From: Rhytidiadelphus loreus
Lineage: Eukaryota; Streptophyta; Bryopsida; Hypnales; Hylocomiaceae
Assembly (NCBI GenBank): GCA_947034895.1
Contig: OX344764.1
Span: 64,213,348-64,277,347 of the forward strand
DNA length: 64,000 nucleotides
Direction of reading: 5' to 3'
The notes beneath the pieces are model-generated. The model ran no database searches. It was given only the letters and a program-made list of their open reading frames with translations, and was not told the DNA's origin. The position numbers were made by a program, and so were the translations under genes. Positions 46,929-59,542 of this stretch are shown piece by piece. The first letter of the stretch is position 1. Every line of letters starts with the position of its first letter.

Positions 46929-49900
46929 TCACGTACTGAAGTCCCTACTCTTCAGCAAAAAGGGCCCTACCATTGTCCAAACTGCAAAACGAACACATGT
47001 GGTATGTCAGTAGAATGTTCAACCAATAGACTACAAAAACAGCTTGATTCAGTTTACTCACAGTAGAACACAATATCAATGATCAGTTTCAGAAACTATC
47101 TAGGAATGCACTCCTATCAGGACTGCAAATTGGATCGCAAAAGCTTTTGATTCTGTTGACTATCCTCAGACCTAAACCTCGGATCATCTCATTAGATGAC
47201 AAATGAGAAGTGTAGAAGAGAACTTACTGTACAAAGCAGCAGCAAGCCACTGATTGACAATCTTCACCCATGTACTGGTCCAACCAACATCAATGCTCCA
47301 CCTGCACGTTAGGTCAACACTACAGATTAGACACTACAGTAAAATGCACGGATTGAGTTTTAATGTGATTGAAAGACTTCGCATTCAAGAACTCTTGCAA
47401 CGCACAAGGTCCTGGATAAGATTGCAAAGAAAGGCCTCGATAAATAGCACACAGGTTCAACTGGGCGAAAAGTTATATTTGCCAACCCTGACACTCAAGT
47501 TCCACTATCGAGAAGAAATAAGGCCCAACGCAAAGGAAACACAAAGTGACAGACAACTCTTACTTGTGCATTGTTTGGTGCAGATTCCAGCCCACAAAAA
47601 GCATGGCGAAGTACATTGCACCCATGGCAAAAACAAAATGGAAGAATCCGTAGCTATAAGGCAGCTTCTCATCCGACTGGGATTCGCCTCTCTTTCTGAA
47701 CTGGGAGTGCAAATAGAATTTTTGAGTTCAAGATAGTGGGATATATCTTCAAAGCAGTTCAAAAGTAATCTTAGAGTAAATACTTGAGCGAGTCTCAACT
47801 TTATAAGCTATGAAGATTCTTGCAGCTCCAATAAGTGCACTGCTACATGAAGCAGAGATAAAACGAAACAGTTTACTTCGAAATACATCAGACCAAGGAG
47901 ATGCGTCATCAAAAAGTGAATGCAAACAGACGGGTTTCAAAAGTACCGAAAATGATTCAGAATCGATGCCGGTAGTATATGTAGCAAACACTATGGCTAA
48001 AAATGCAATCGCGAAACTCTGCAACAGCCGTCAAAGCATTTCAGGGATTAGCCTTTAAAATCAACAACGAACTGAAAAAGATTGTGGAATCCTGACTTGA
48101 CTCAAGAAAATGTTAAAACTATCTTACTTACACAGGAGTATTTACAGCAGAAGCTTGAAATTGGGTTTGACATCCTATTTCAACCATGCCTGAAACGATG
48201 CATAGAACGGTATCGCTTAACTATTGAGACTTACAATAACAGTTAGCCAATCAGCCTTGCCAGTTTGGCGTTCTCGTGTATTACAAGTCTCCGATAAGGG
48301 CTCACTGCACGTCAACGATTGTGAGTTAGCACAAAGCATATGGACCCTCCGTTGTAAACAATAAACTATTCTCATTCACAAGACAAGTGTTGACTTGAAC
48401 GAAAACGAAGATGCATGGCTTCTGCGACACTAGTAATACTACTCGGCGCAACGAAAGCCAGAGAAATATTCAGGCTATCTTCTGCTCTAGTTTCTTTGCA
48501 GGACGGAATCAGCTAATGCCAAGACAAGTTCGTTTTCCGATCCTCTCTGAACTTACACCCAGGGCTATTCAGGTACAACTAATATATTACTAAGTCGAAG
48601 CACAAAAGACTGATTGTTTACCTCATAATAGATGACCAGCAGAGAAATACAAGGTACAGTGACATGACCCCGGATGTCAAAAGGCCTGCATTAATCTGTA
48701 AGCAGCAAACAGTGCAAGTTTGACGTATCACTCCACAAAGGATTAATGGTGAGAATTGCGAGGAATATGCTCAAGTGCATGGGACCCCCACGTTGCATAG
48801 CTATAATACCTAAAATAGTACTCCTTTCGTCCATCAAACGTTTTTATTTAAATTGATATCTGGGTAAAAAAGGAGAGCAGTTCTTACCTTCGAGTGCAGT
48901 GATATACCAGTCATCACAATTACCAAAATCAGGGTCCATGTAATGAACAAGATATTCAACCGGCACGTGACGCGTGGTGTAAACCACACATACATCAGTA
49001 TTAACCCAGTAAACGTCAAGAGGTAGCATATCACTGAGACAAGCACGAGTGGAATACGGCTGCATACAAAATGTTTTCATAATGTCATGGAAGCAAATAA
49101 CATGAGGAAGAGAAGTACATAAAAGGAAATAATGATTATGAAAGATGATTATCGATAATAATCTATTTATAATGAATTACACTGCAACCATGTCTTATAA
49201 ATTATGACTCATTGACCAATACAACTGTCAACTAACCAGTAAAATATCACCAGCAGAAAGTTAAAACTAAAGGTCACCAAAACAGATTGAAGCACAAGTT
49301 TTCCAATAATATACCACTGTCGCTCATTATCCGGAGATATCCAACTCTCATTCCAGATGTAGACAAAATTCACAATGCTTAACAATTGGATAAGCAAGAA
49401 AATCCTGCACAAACGAACAAGAGTTAGAAATGAGTAATGCAGGCAAACATCACGAAAATGAAGGTATCTGGTAATTTTACTGATTTTACTGATTTAACAC
49501 ATGTATTGCTGCATGCAACATCAGAATAACTCTACGTAATGATGAGCTCACAATATAGTTCTTCAAATTGACCACCCTACACAAATAATTTAATTACAGA
49601 AAGGAATCTGTACAGAATTATTTCATCAACGCCTTCCGGACGCATAAGTTAACAATAATCAAATTGAAAACGCTTACCCAGCACCAAATCTTGCGATCTC
49701 CCCTGCAGGTATACCATCAAAGATCAAGAGCACGACTTGGAATCAGTACGATCCTTCCCAGTGAACTCACAGAATCTTAGTGCCAAAACCAGATCAAAAT
49801 TTATCTGTCAGTGCTGAACTTAGCTTCGAGAATTCAAAAAGTAAGTGTGATTTGCTATAAGGAAAATATTCTTGTATAAATACTAAATCTCTACTCTCAA

Positions 49901-50926
49901 GTGTCCATTTCATTTAGTGTCCTGTTTCTATGAAATGTATTCTACTTAACAACTAGTCCGGTACAAGAAACATATTATCATCCCAAACAAAACCAAAAGA
50001 TTGAATATCAGAGGAACGCACCATAGAACTGGATGACAACCGAGGGTAGGAAGAAAGGCACAACTGTAAAAATAATCCACAATATCGTTTTAAGAGGCCA
50101 CCACCCAGAATGCCATTTATCTCTTGGATCATCTACTCTGGATGTTCCAACAGTTGAGAGATACATCAGCAAGAAAAACATCTGTTCCGCGAGTTAAGGT
50201 AATAAGCATCCGGAGTCCAAACCAAAACTTGCGAACCCAATCTGGACAGCTAAACAGCAACACCAGAACTGTTAATTACAACAGTCTTGAATAAGCATAG
50301 TAGAACGCCGACGACATTTGAGATTAAAATTGATCAAAAGGATACGAAGCACCCAAAACTAAGGCGGAGTACACCTTCTGAGCCCAGACAGTTTGTATCG
50401 CCATCGCATCTTTTTAAATCTGAAAGACAGCAGAATAATATACAGCAAATGTAAAACGGCGTGAAAAACTTGTAGCCCTACAAAACAGATAAGGTGGGCG
50501 AATCACCAAACCGCCATCCATAAATCCAAAAATTGTCGCCACCCCTCAACATATAAGCTTCAAACTAGCACTCACTTTCAAAACCTATTTACAAATATTC
50601 AGAAAATGTGATGTACCGAAAATAAGAACAAAAACAAAATCTTCAAAAACATAAGGAATGCGATGTGTCTGCACTGAAAACTGTATGAAACGTATACAGC
50701 CGCTAAGAAATAATCTCTGTAAGGGCATAGGCTTACGTTGAAGGTCAGTGAGAGCTCTTTGGCTATAGTCACGCGTAGTCCAGGCTAGTATGTTGGTGAG
50801 GAGAAAGAGGATGCCATAGATGTATCGAGCATGCATCCGATTCGGCCCCTCGCATGACAGGCAAATACACGATGCCGCTGTGCACCCCTCCGAAGACATT
50901 GTCGCTCCAGTCGCACTCACAGTCAA
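46929..50926 (-). CDS. SERINC/TMS1 family membrane protein
   Basis: Polytopic membrane protein of the serine incorporator (TMS1) family, linked to serine delivery for phosphatidylserine and sphingolipid synthesis or to lipid scrambling. Twelve exons: 50926-50737, 50419-50346, 50181-50022, 49702-49678, 49404-49315, 49059-48888, 48695-48622, 48304-48235, 48018-47947, 47700-47564, 47301-47228 and 46981-46929. They join to 1191 bases, 396 residues plus stop, normal family length. Landmarks in order: RYIYGILFLLTNILAWTTRDY, the cysteine motif CDGDTNCLGSEGVLRLSFG, DPRDKWHSGWW, GEIARFGAGIFLLIQL, WNESWISPDNER, ITWTLILVIVMTGISLHSK, SEPLSETCNTR, GIDSESF, YSYGFFHFVFAMGAMYFAML, WSIDVGWTSTWVKIVNQWL, and a C-terminus ending SRDFST. 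All introns are GT-AG and short. Exon 4 is only 25 bases. A second possible start lies at 50899. Confidence 0.93.
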
Positions 50927-50989
50927 CTCTTTTTCTTAATTAAGATTGACTTCCTTAGAAAGAACCTACACAATTTTCTCACGGACAAC

Positions 50990-52560
50990 ATCATCAGGTA
51001 CTCGGCAGGCATCTGTTCTTCCGCTCGTCAGCATGACGATTGCTTCTAACAACATAATAAATAAGTGTGCGCATTGTAAAGACTTCAGTGTCGTTATCGA
51101 AAAGCAGACGTATATTGCCACGCAAACAGAGACCCTCATTCAATCTCGAAAAGCTTCGAGAGAAAAGGGGCACGCACTTAATGCCAGCGTATCTTTCACA
51201 CACACCAACAAGAACCATTCCTGACTCATTTCTAGGGGGAACAACGACCAAATTAAACAAAAAAGAAGTATTAAAAACTTGTGCCCTAATCTTCTAGCAC
51301 TTCACCGACATAAAAAATCCTGCAAATTCTTAAAAGATCTAAAGCCTGCAAGTAAATTCTCAAAGACACATCCCGATGGTATGTACCAACTAGCGAGCTG
51401 GCAAAAGGATCCAACACTATAAAGCCCGGACAAAATTGTATTTTATTCAGAATACAAACACAAGACTCTCGAACTAACTTAGGAATCCGACTGAAGGCAA
51501 AAAATGAAGATGAAGTGAGTGAGTGAGAGAGTATACACGAACAAAACAGTTCGCGCGCTCGCTTGAAACCGTCCACATCGCTCCAGGTCGTTATCTTCGG
51601 AAGCTTCAACGGCACTATCATACAAACAAAACAAGTCATTCTCACACGCAGACAATAGCTAACAAGAACCATACCGAACTCATCTCCAGAGAAAAAAAAG
51701 AGAAAAACGAAACAAGAAACAAGAAAAATGAATCAAGCAATTGTGTTTTCATCTTCGGACGCTTCAACGCCATCACAAGTTCTCAAAACAATCTAAAACC
51801 AGCTAGTGAATTCTCGAAGACACATCCCGATAGTATATGCCACCTAGCGAGGAATTCGCCATTGTTCCTAACCCGAATCAGTTCCGTATCATTCAAACAC
51901 AACATAGGGATCCTCTAACTAACTTAAGAATCCGATCAAATGAAATGAAGGCAAGAAATGAAGCTAGAGACAGAGTGGAGAGAGAATTACGACAACCACA
52001 CCTAACTCATTTCTAGAGAAAGTAACCGAGAAAAAGAAACGAGTCAATAAACTTGTGTTCTCATCTTCAGACGCTACAACGGCTTCATAAATTCTGCGGA
52101 CACGTTCCGATTCGTGTACCACTGAAACGGGAATCCAACACTTCCTAACCAGATACAATTCTACTTTTATTCTAAAGCAAGAAACCAGACAGTCGCAAGA
52201 ATCTTCGAACTAACTTAAGAACCCGATCAAACGAAATGAAGGCAACAACTGAAGCTAGGTGAGGAGCAATTGCGAGAGTGTATGCACGAACAGCGTACCT
52301 CGTTCGCTTACTAACCCGAAACAATTCTATTTCATTCAAAACAAAAAAGCACGCAATAATCTTCGAACTAACTCCAGAATGTGATCGAAGGTAACCAGTG
52401 AAGGTGGAAAGTGAGCAAGACAGCACATACACGAACAGGACAGTTCCCACGCTTGCTTGCAACCGCCTGCATCGCGCGTCCACAACATCATCTTCGTCCG
52501 CTTCAACGGCACTATCACACTATACAAACATTAGCAAAACAAAACAATTCGATCGAAAAG
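50990..52560. repeat. Degenerate tandem array upstream of the SERINC gene
   Basis: Four copies of a block around AACTTAAGAATCCGATCA occur at about 51475, 51920, 52210 and 52370, with accompanying CGCTTCAACGGCACTATCA words at about 51603, 51765, 52075 and 52500. Unit length varies (about 160-450 bases). Open frames on both strands here share pieces with each other because of the repeats and show no known domain. Confidence 0.6.
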
Positions 52561-52599
52561 GTTAAGCTTATTAGTACTATGATTGATGAGTGGCAACCA

Positions 52600-52930
52600 T
52601 CGCTAACGCACGCGGTGCGAGGAAGCTCGAAATTGCTTTGCAAAGATAGTGTGGGTTGGCTACAGTAGCGCGCAGGAGGCCACGTCCGTCCCTCAGTCGC
52701 CGGAAATTTAGCGCCCTACCAGTAGACGGTTGAGTGACTTAAATGTTTAAGCGACCACTGGTTGGAGGGGAACGCCTCGGGCTACCGGTGGACGGAGACA
52801 AGTCTGCCCAGGTGCTTTTCTCGGTCAATGGGTTGGCAGAAAGCTTTCGGAACGATTACCTTCCGACCGCCAGTCGCTGCGGATTCGAGGTTAGGAAGAT
52901 GACCGGGTATTCGGGGATTTCATAGCGAGA
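52600..52930. other. GC-rich patch, possible distal promoter
   Basis: Less AT-rich and CpG-containing, with GCTACAGTAGCG at 52659-52670, a core shared with 4375-4391 and 44766-44782. A 60-codon plus-strand frame at 52743-52925 has no recognised family. It may be an upstream promoter or leader of the SERINC gene, or of an unknown plus-strand transcript. Confidence 0.3.
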
Positions 52931-55061
52931 CAGGTAATTAGTATTTATGGACTGCGAATTTCAATGCATAACATTGTTAACTAGACCCACTTGGAGGAGG
53001 GATAATACCTCTTTATATGTCAAGGAGTAAATTTAGTTATAACCTACAGAGAATCTTTGGTTGGCTAGGAAGTTGCAATGCAAGTGTTATTGGATGATTG
53101 GGAAGTTGCAAGAGAGTTATTGGCTAGCTGAAAAGTTGCCATGTTGACGGCTCCCACTTCATGCAAAATCAAAAGGGTCCCCCGTCAGCATTGGTTAATA
53201 TTGTTACGAGTAAGCCCAAATTTAGAACCATTTGGTAATAACTACTACTAGACCACCTACAATGGTAGCCTTTGTGTGTAACTACAATGCTTATGTCTAT
53301 GTGGCCAAAGTTCTCGATTCCTCACTTGCAAGAAAAAGTGATTTTTGAACTTTGAGATAGTTGATGCAAGTAAATTATTTTGCTCCACCTCCATCATCCT
53401 CACCAAACAATACTCACATAACTAAATTGTAGCAAGTTGTACTTACAAATGGTGGCAAATTGTGCTTATAAATTGTAGCAAGTTGTACTTTGAATTGTTG
53501 AAGTTGTACTTAGTAGTTATTTTTTGAACTTTGAAAGTGTGTTGTTTCAAAAAAATGAAATAAGCATATAGCATATACTCTAGCACTTTGGATTTTGTCT
53601 CTTCAAACTTGATTTTGACTTTCAAAATGACTCTTTTTTATTTTGAGTGAATATAACAAAAAGAAGCTTCTCAAGTTGATCTAGTTTCTACTCTGCTTGC
53701 ATATTTTGAAAAAATCCTTTAAATGAATATTTAGTTGTAATTCAAAGTCGCATGTCTATAGCCAAGTTTCTAAATATATAATTACAAAGCCTTTGTTTTA
53801 AATTGAAAATTCAAAACTACAAAATACAATCACCTGTGGTAAAAATTTCAGATTTTTTAAAGCTAATTTTGTATTTGATATGAATTTACTTCATTTTTTC
53901 TTCAAAAACTCACAATAATTTCACATTTGCACAACAAGATTTGAATTCTTTTTTACTTATAGAAGACATATGCTTTCATCTTTGAAAAATTAAAATTAAA
54001 AAAATACACAACGTCCTTACTAGGTTAAGTACATTGATTGTAACCTTTAAATTCTTAAGCAACCAAGAAAATGACTAATGAATGTCTTTCAAAGATATTG
54101 TAGAAACAAAGAATGCACCTATTCATCTATGAATTTGAATTTTTTTTGCAAGCTACCTTAGTCATCACTAGGAGAAAATTAAAATTAAACCTTGTTAAGA
54201 AGCTTTGAATTTTTTTACTTAATTGAGGTGAGTACGAAGGTAGCTACATTATCATTAGTACCTCAATATAAGAACACTTAAGGTTAACACATAGATATTT
54301 GTAGGAAGCATGTGAATTATGAGATCACAAAGATAGATTGGATGATCATGACAAACTTTTATAAGATCATGGAAATGAATTAGACAATCATGACAAATTT
54401 TTGAACCCATCATACAATTCTTGACCCAATTAGTGATTTGAGAAGGTTCTTTCCCACCCAAACTTTTGCATAACAAAGCTACCCCTTCTTGGGTTCAATT
54501 TTCTCCTAGTAAGGCTTCATTCTTCTAGGACAAAAAGGAAAGGAATTAAATTTATTGCTCCTTCTTCTCTTCACCACCTGAGTAAAATTTCTTAAGCTGT
54601 TTCATACTCACAACTGATAGAAATAAAAAATATGGATGTTAAGTGAAGGTGCCTTGAATAGTTTCACCACTAAAAAGCATGTCAGTAGAGCAGCAACCTG
54701 AGAATGTAGTAAAGTGGTACAACAATGTAAAATTCATTCAAACTATTAATAGAAAACGTTTCAAACTTTCTATAGAACAAGATTTAAACTTAGAATTTTG
54801 TTTCTCTTTTCATTTGTATCCTCTGATTGGGATGCAATTTCAACGACTTTCTGCACAGTTCAAGCTTAAATATCTCATAATCTAGAATACGGGCATGGAC
54901 GCTGTAGTGAAAGATATGTCTAACAGTTAACTCCACAGGCTCAGTCATGAGGCAATCCACCCCACCTATCCTCGCACCGCAGGAACGTATTGCTGAGAAA
55001 ACACAAACAAGCTAAGAACTCACATGTATCACTAACTGGTAACCGAACACAAGTTAGGCTT
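52931..55061. other. Spacer, with probable 3' region of the six-cysteine protein gene at its right end
   Basis: AT-rich, no gene or bounded element. From about 54890 rightward the composition changes and probably represents the 3' untranslated region of the neighbouring minus-strand gene. Confidence 0.5.
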
Positions 55062-57545
55062 TCACATATTCTGAGTCTTCCGAGCCTCTGCCCTGCAAAG
55101 TAAAGAACACAGAGAAACAACGTAAGTATTTATGCTTTTATACCTATAAGAGATTCGAACGAAAAAGAACCTCAAGCTTGTAAGAGTAATCAGCTGAAAT
55201 ATAATGAGTGAAATGCTAAGAAATCAGACTTGTGACCTCTTCAGAACAAAGAAATAAGGGAGGTAAGAAAAGAGCCTCACTTTCGTACGCAATATCTGAA
55301 TTCTCTTCCTCTTCTCACGTCTAATTCTCCCTCCTCCAACTGCACAGACGCATCACTATGTCGTCAGTTGGATATCAGTGCAAACATCAATACTGCTTCC
55401 AATTCGTCAATAGCTTGCAAGGCTCAGAGAAAAGAGCTGGACCTTTTGAACGTGACCTAGTGGACCGTTCCCTTGAAGATTAAAAGCAAGTCATTCATAC
55501 CATGAAGACTAATACAGTACTCAAAATAGTAAAATTTGCCAAGGATAGGTGAGATCAACGAGCAACACTTTGTGAGTGCACCGAGACCAACTAGCAAATC
55601 TTTAGAAATCGAGTTCATTAGTAGAGGTCACACTAGTATAAGCCCAAAGGACCAGCTATATATTAAGGAACTATTTGCATGAGGGCGCCTGACTCAGCTT
55701 GGAGCTCAAAAGCATGCAATAAAAAACAAAACGAACTCCAGGTGCTGTGAGGAAAAAAGCATGTTTTATAAAGAAGAAGCTAAACCATAAGTGTAAAAGT
55801 CAAAGGAATATCTCAAAATAGTGACTTGTAGTCAATCTACAAACTTATAATGACAAGTTGGGTCCGGAGATAGGGGGAAGGGATTCCAGGAAGAGGCATT
55901 AAACATGTATTCCTCACGTAAGAAACGTAGTCCTTTTCGACATAAGATTCAAGTATAGTTTCGACATCATTTTAAAATTCTTTTGAACATACTATTATGC
56001 AAAAAGTATGAACGAAAGTACCTGGCTTAATACAAATTCATAACTCAAAGCAAGCGCAAATTACAATCAACAAGTAACTACATTTAGTCAAGCAAATCAA
56101 GAAGCGACCTAGGATTTGTAGTATGTTGATAACTTACTGGATCTGTCCCATAGATTGACTCGTAGCAAGCTTGAGACAGACATTCCATAGCGCAGTTTTC
56201 CTTGTCGATTGCTGATGCTTTGCACGCTTCACCCCTCAATCCACTGCCAAAACATGAAAGAACCCAAACCGTAAATCTTCTAACCTCAGAACATTCAAGA
56301 GCTACAAGCTTTCCACGTATTTTAATCAAATTACAACAATGGGTTGACAATTTTTTCAAAATGCAGATAAAGCCCATAAGAAGGGGAAAAAAAAAAGGTT
56401 GCAGACTTGCCTACTTGTCAATGTCTTGATAACAGACGGACAACCGTTGACGATAAACTTTCTCCTGCCATTTCTGCAAACAAGGAAAGAAAAGTTATTC
56501 CATTGTGAACTCACTTTGTCATTAAAGTTTTCAAATTGTAAGTTGAAAAAAAAAATCTCGATCTACTCACGCTTGCAGATTAACAACAAATATCCAGTTT
56601 GTGATATCATTAGAGTTGACGACATAACTTTGTAGACTTTGCAACCAACGGAAAACATGCATGCAGACATGAAGACAAAACCTTGAGAGGATGACAGCAC
56701 AAAAAAGGAAAACCCTGCCTAGCGTGCATAATTATCAAGGGCGATAACAGTCAAGGTATCAAGATCCAGCAACACCACTAAATTGCAGGCAGATTTAGCC
56801 TTCGAAGCACCCAGCTAATGCTCCCTCCAGCAGTTTACAAAATTTAATGGTTTTAAGTCCAGATTAAACCAACATATTACTCAGACATATCATTTCTACG
56901 TTCAACACAAACCCTTCAGTTCCTCTATAATTGCACCCATCTAACGAAGTTTTAAAAAAAAAGCAGCATTTGATTGGAAATAATCAACGCGACCGAGAAA
57001 AGTTGCGCAACGAAAACATGCTACTTCTGCTTGTTCATTCACAAGTGTAAAATCCAGGAGCTAATACCTAAACCCTATTGAAGTAATCATCAGGTGCTTC
57101 CTCAAAAATTACTGAACTCGACATTTAATAAGATGTTTACAAAGACAGACGATGCTACAGGATCGGAGCACCTTGCATACGCCAATTCTTCCTTGCATTA
57201 GAAGCTGGGCCCAAAAGTGATAGCACCTTCTTCCAAAAACGAATTGCCATCCTCCCTCACAAGTTCAAATTCAAAATCTCTGCCCGGAATCACGATTTCA
57301 CGACTTCTAAGCGGTGCGGAAGCTCCAATTCAGACCAAAGCGAGCACCGAGTCACACGAATTCATCACGCCGCAACCCCATGCCGCAAAAAGAATGAAAA
57401 AATAAAAAGAAGAAGCCAAAACACTTACGCTAAGAGGAGAAGGCCCGTGGTGGTGGCTGATGGCTTGCAAGGGAGCCGCTTCGTCCATAACCAAGAAGAA
57501 AAGGAGCACAAACAAAACTGGAAGTCGGAACACCATCGCTATCAT
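55062..57545 (-). CDS. Small secreted six-cysteine protein, plant-conserved family of unknown function
   Basis: Five exons: 57545-57429, 56473-56415, 56243-56138, 55339-55281 and 55092-55062. They join to 372 bases, 123 residues plus stop. The N-terminus is a typical signal peptide: a short start, then the hydrophobic run VLFVLLFFLV, with cleavage likely after the following Ala-rich stretch. The mature part carries six cysteines: SVCYQD, GEACKAS, ENCAMECLSQACYE and FRYCVRK, and the acidic motif DPLEEGELDVRRGREF. From memory, proteins with ENC-x-x-x-C-x-S-x-x-C-Y and LEEGE-D occur across land plants without known function; a match to a named domain was not checked. The first of two close ATGs (57545, 57536) is chosen. 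Intron 1 is about 955 bases, the others shorter. The C-terminal exon codes for just ten residues, rich in lysine and arginine. Confidence 0.85.
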
Positions 57546-57880
57546 CGTTACATGAAACCCTAACACAAGATGTAGGAGAAGAATTGCAACTGTTCTCCCG
57601 CGCGCGCGCGCAAACCTGAGTGCTCAAATTATTTTCAGAGGCGATGAAATGAAAATGGTGCAGTAGTCTTCGATGATGCTGGCTACGGTTATTGTGTGTA
57701 AGCTTTTCAAGCATTGTGTGTGTGCAATGTGCCGAAGGAATCTGTACAAGTGGAGTCTTGCAGACAAGACCTCGTCAGCGAAGACGTCAACGAAGAAGGA
57801 AACGACGGAGAAGACGGCTTTCCCAATGCACGTTAAAAAGTCTTTGAGCATCTGCACCAATGCACGTTAAAACGGGCACG
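57546..57880 (-). promoter_or_regulatory. 5' leader and promoter region of the six-cysteine protein gene
   Basis: Contains, on the minus strand, a telo-box-like GTTAGGGTTTCATG just upstream of the ATG, a plant leader motif common in growth-related genes. A run of alternating CG (57599-57611) and the word GGCTACGGTTATTGTGTG near 57682 also lie here. Short open frames on both strands (for example 57860-57624) look incidental. Confidence 0.45.
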
Positions 57881-58968
57881 CCATAATTTCAAGTTTTCAA
57901 CATCTAAAGGCCATTTGACTTCATGTTTCCCACTTCTTAAAGAATGATTTCAACATTAGACTTCAACTAATTTCAACTAATTTTTCTTATTACTATAGGC
58001 ACAAAATTACAAGTCTCTACCTATTTTTTTTTAAAATTGTTTTGGAAAGTAACACAATTTTAATTATTAGTACAATGTAATAAAATTTTCTAATTTGATG
58101 AAACATTGAAAAATTCAATAGTGAAGATTTCTTTGGTTCAATTAAATTTTTATTTATTTTAAATACTACTTATTTTTTAAATCATAAAATCATAAAATCA
58201 TAATATTATAAAGTCATCAAATTTACAATTACGAATTTGTGAATGTTCAAGGTTACGTAACTATTTCAATGATTTTAACATTTTAAAATTGGTTGTTAGT
58301 AGAAGAATGGAAAAAAATGGAATCTTAGTATTAAAAATAAGACCAATCCTTGTTTTAATGTTTTTTATATGGCCTTTCAAATTCAAGGCTAATTTACATG
58401 ACTTTTGCATACCCCCAAATGCTCAAGAATTTGGAACCTTCAAAGGGCCCCTTCATTATACAATAGTGAACTTCTTGCATACTTATTAAAGAAAACTCCA
58501 TTTTTGAAAGAAATCGAGTTTGTAGATGTTATTTTTTGATATATAAATCATATTTATTTTTTGAAAACAATTCCAACAAACTAAAATAATATCTCATTTA
58601 GACTCTATATGCAAAAGCTTTGAATATTTCTAAATTTTTGGCCATTGCATGATCATTTTTGTCATAATATAATCTTGCAACCCAAATAGTACAATTAGAC
58701 TAAGAATAAGGATACTACAAGTATCATATCTTAAAAAGGATTCAAAATCAAAGCCTTTTAGAGGTCTCATATTTCTTATTACACTCAACCACTTCTTTCT
58801 TTTGGTTCCAGATCATCGTTCATCTTTATCTCAAGTTTAATCCAGGCCAAATAAAAAAATTATATAACCAAACATATTAAGATTCATTTGCATTTACATA
58901 GTGTGAGAAATGCATTGAACTAGCATTATAAGTATTAAGCCAAAAAAAAAGAATCTTTCTATTTTTAA
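57881..58968. other. Spacer without a recognisable gene
   Basis: AT-rich, with an ATCATAAA tract near 58180-58210. No element or gene seen. Confidence 0.5.
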
Positions 58969-59336
58969 CCATCTATTGCATCACATTTGCCAACTTTAAT
59001 TGGTCATTCGACAAACATAGAATGTTGACCTTGACCACCATCTATTGCATCACATTTGCCAACTTTAACCCTTAAGCGCTCTGACGTCCATATTCTAGAC
59101 AATGAACAGAGGAAATGGAGGTGCTCTTTTGTCCAACCAACTTCTCATTCATCCAATGTAACACTTGAATCTTGAAAAGATAACTTTCCTTAATGACCAG
59201 TTTCATGAAATTGCAGTAAATGATATTTCTGTACAAAGATATAAGCAAAAATGTGCCAAAATTTGAAAAAGGATCAAGGCGTTAAGGGGTTAATTGGTCA
59301 TTTGACAAACAAAGAATGTTGACCTTGATCACCAGC
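58969..59336. repeat. 69-base tandem duplication, second unit interrupted by a TTAA element
   Basis: Unit 1 (58969-59037) and unit 2 (from 59038) share CCATCTATTGCATCACATTT, CCAACTTTAATTGGTCATT and GAATGTTGACCTTGA in order. In unit 2 the sequence is split exactly at TTAA by the element 59069-59289 and resumes at 59290. Confidence 0.9.
59069..59289. mobile_element. Short TTAA-flanked element with its empty site alongside
   Basis: 221 bases between TTAA at 59065-59068 and TTAA at 59290-59293. Left end CCCTTAAGCGCTCTGACGTC, right end (reversed) CCCCTTAACGCCTTGATCC. The left terminus matches that of the element ending at 31481 (GCTCYGACGTCCA). The intact target TTAA survives at 58996-58999 in the neighbouring duplicate unit. 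Confidence 0.88.
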
Positions 59337-59340
59337 TACA

Positions 59341-59542
59341 ATGCTTCTCTCAATTTCATCAAATTGGTTCCATTTTAAAGATTCAAAGCTTACTTTGGAT
59401 GAACGAGTATTTCTTCGGACAAAGAATTTTGTTCGTCATGAATGCTTCTCTCAATTTCATCAAATTGGTTCCATTTTGAAGATTCAAAGCTTACTTTGGA
59501 TGAACGAGTATTTCTTCGGACAAAGAATTTTGTTCATCATGA
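59341..59542. repeat. 101-base tandem duplication
   Basis: Two units (59341-59441, 59442-59542) are nearly identical, starting ATGCTTCTCTCAATTTCATC. The period is not a multiple of three, and the open frame across it has no known family. Just to the right, a CCCCTACTGGGTGCTC terminus beside TTAA (59565-59568) looks like one end of another TTAA-type element. Confidence 0.9.

Noticed and set aside
49209..49314. Extension of SERINC exon 5 to the end of its open frame
   Set aside because: The conserved sequence requires a jump after ...NERQ at the donor in 49314-49313; the extra residues do not match the family.
50346..50375. Alternative donor at 50375 in SERINC exon 2 (GAAG-GTGTAC)
   Set aside because: Using it removes the conserved GVLRLSFGCF and leaves the next exon out of frame. 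The donor at 50345 keeps both.
51286..52527. Several open frames of 63-131 codons on both strands
   Set aside because: They are copies of one another through the tandem repeats and lack known domains.
52743..52925. 60-codon plus-strand frame in the GC-rich patch
   Set aside because: No family recognised, and composition alone explains the open frame; kept only as part of a GC-rich patch entry.
57624..57870. Open frames of 78 (minus) and 65 (plus) codons upstream of the six-cysteine gene
   Set aside because: They lie in a GC-rich promoter and leader region with no domain, and no splice path joins them to the gene.
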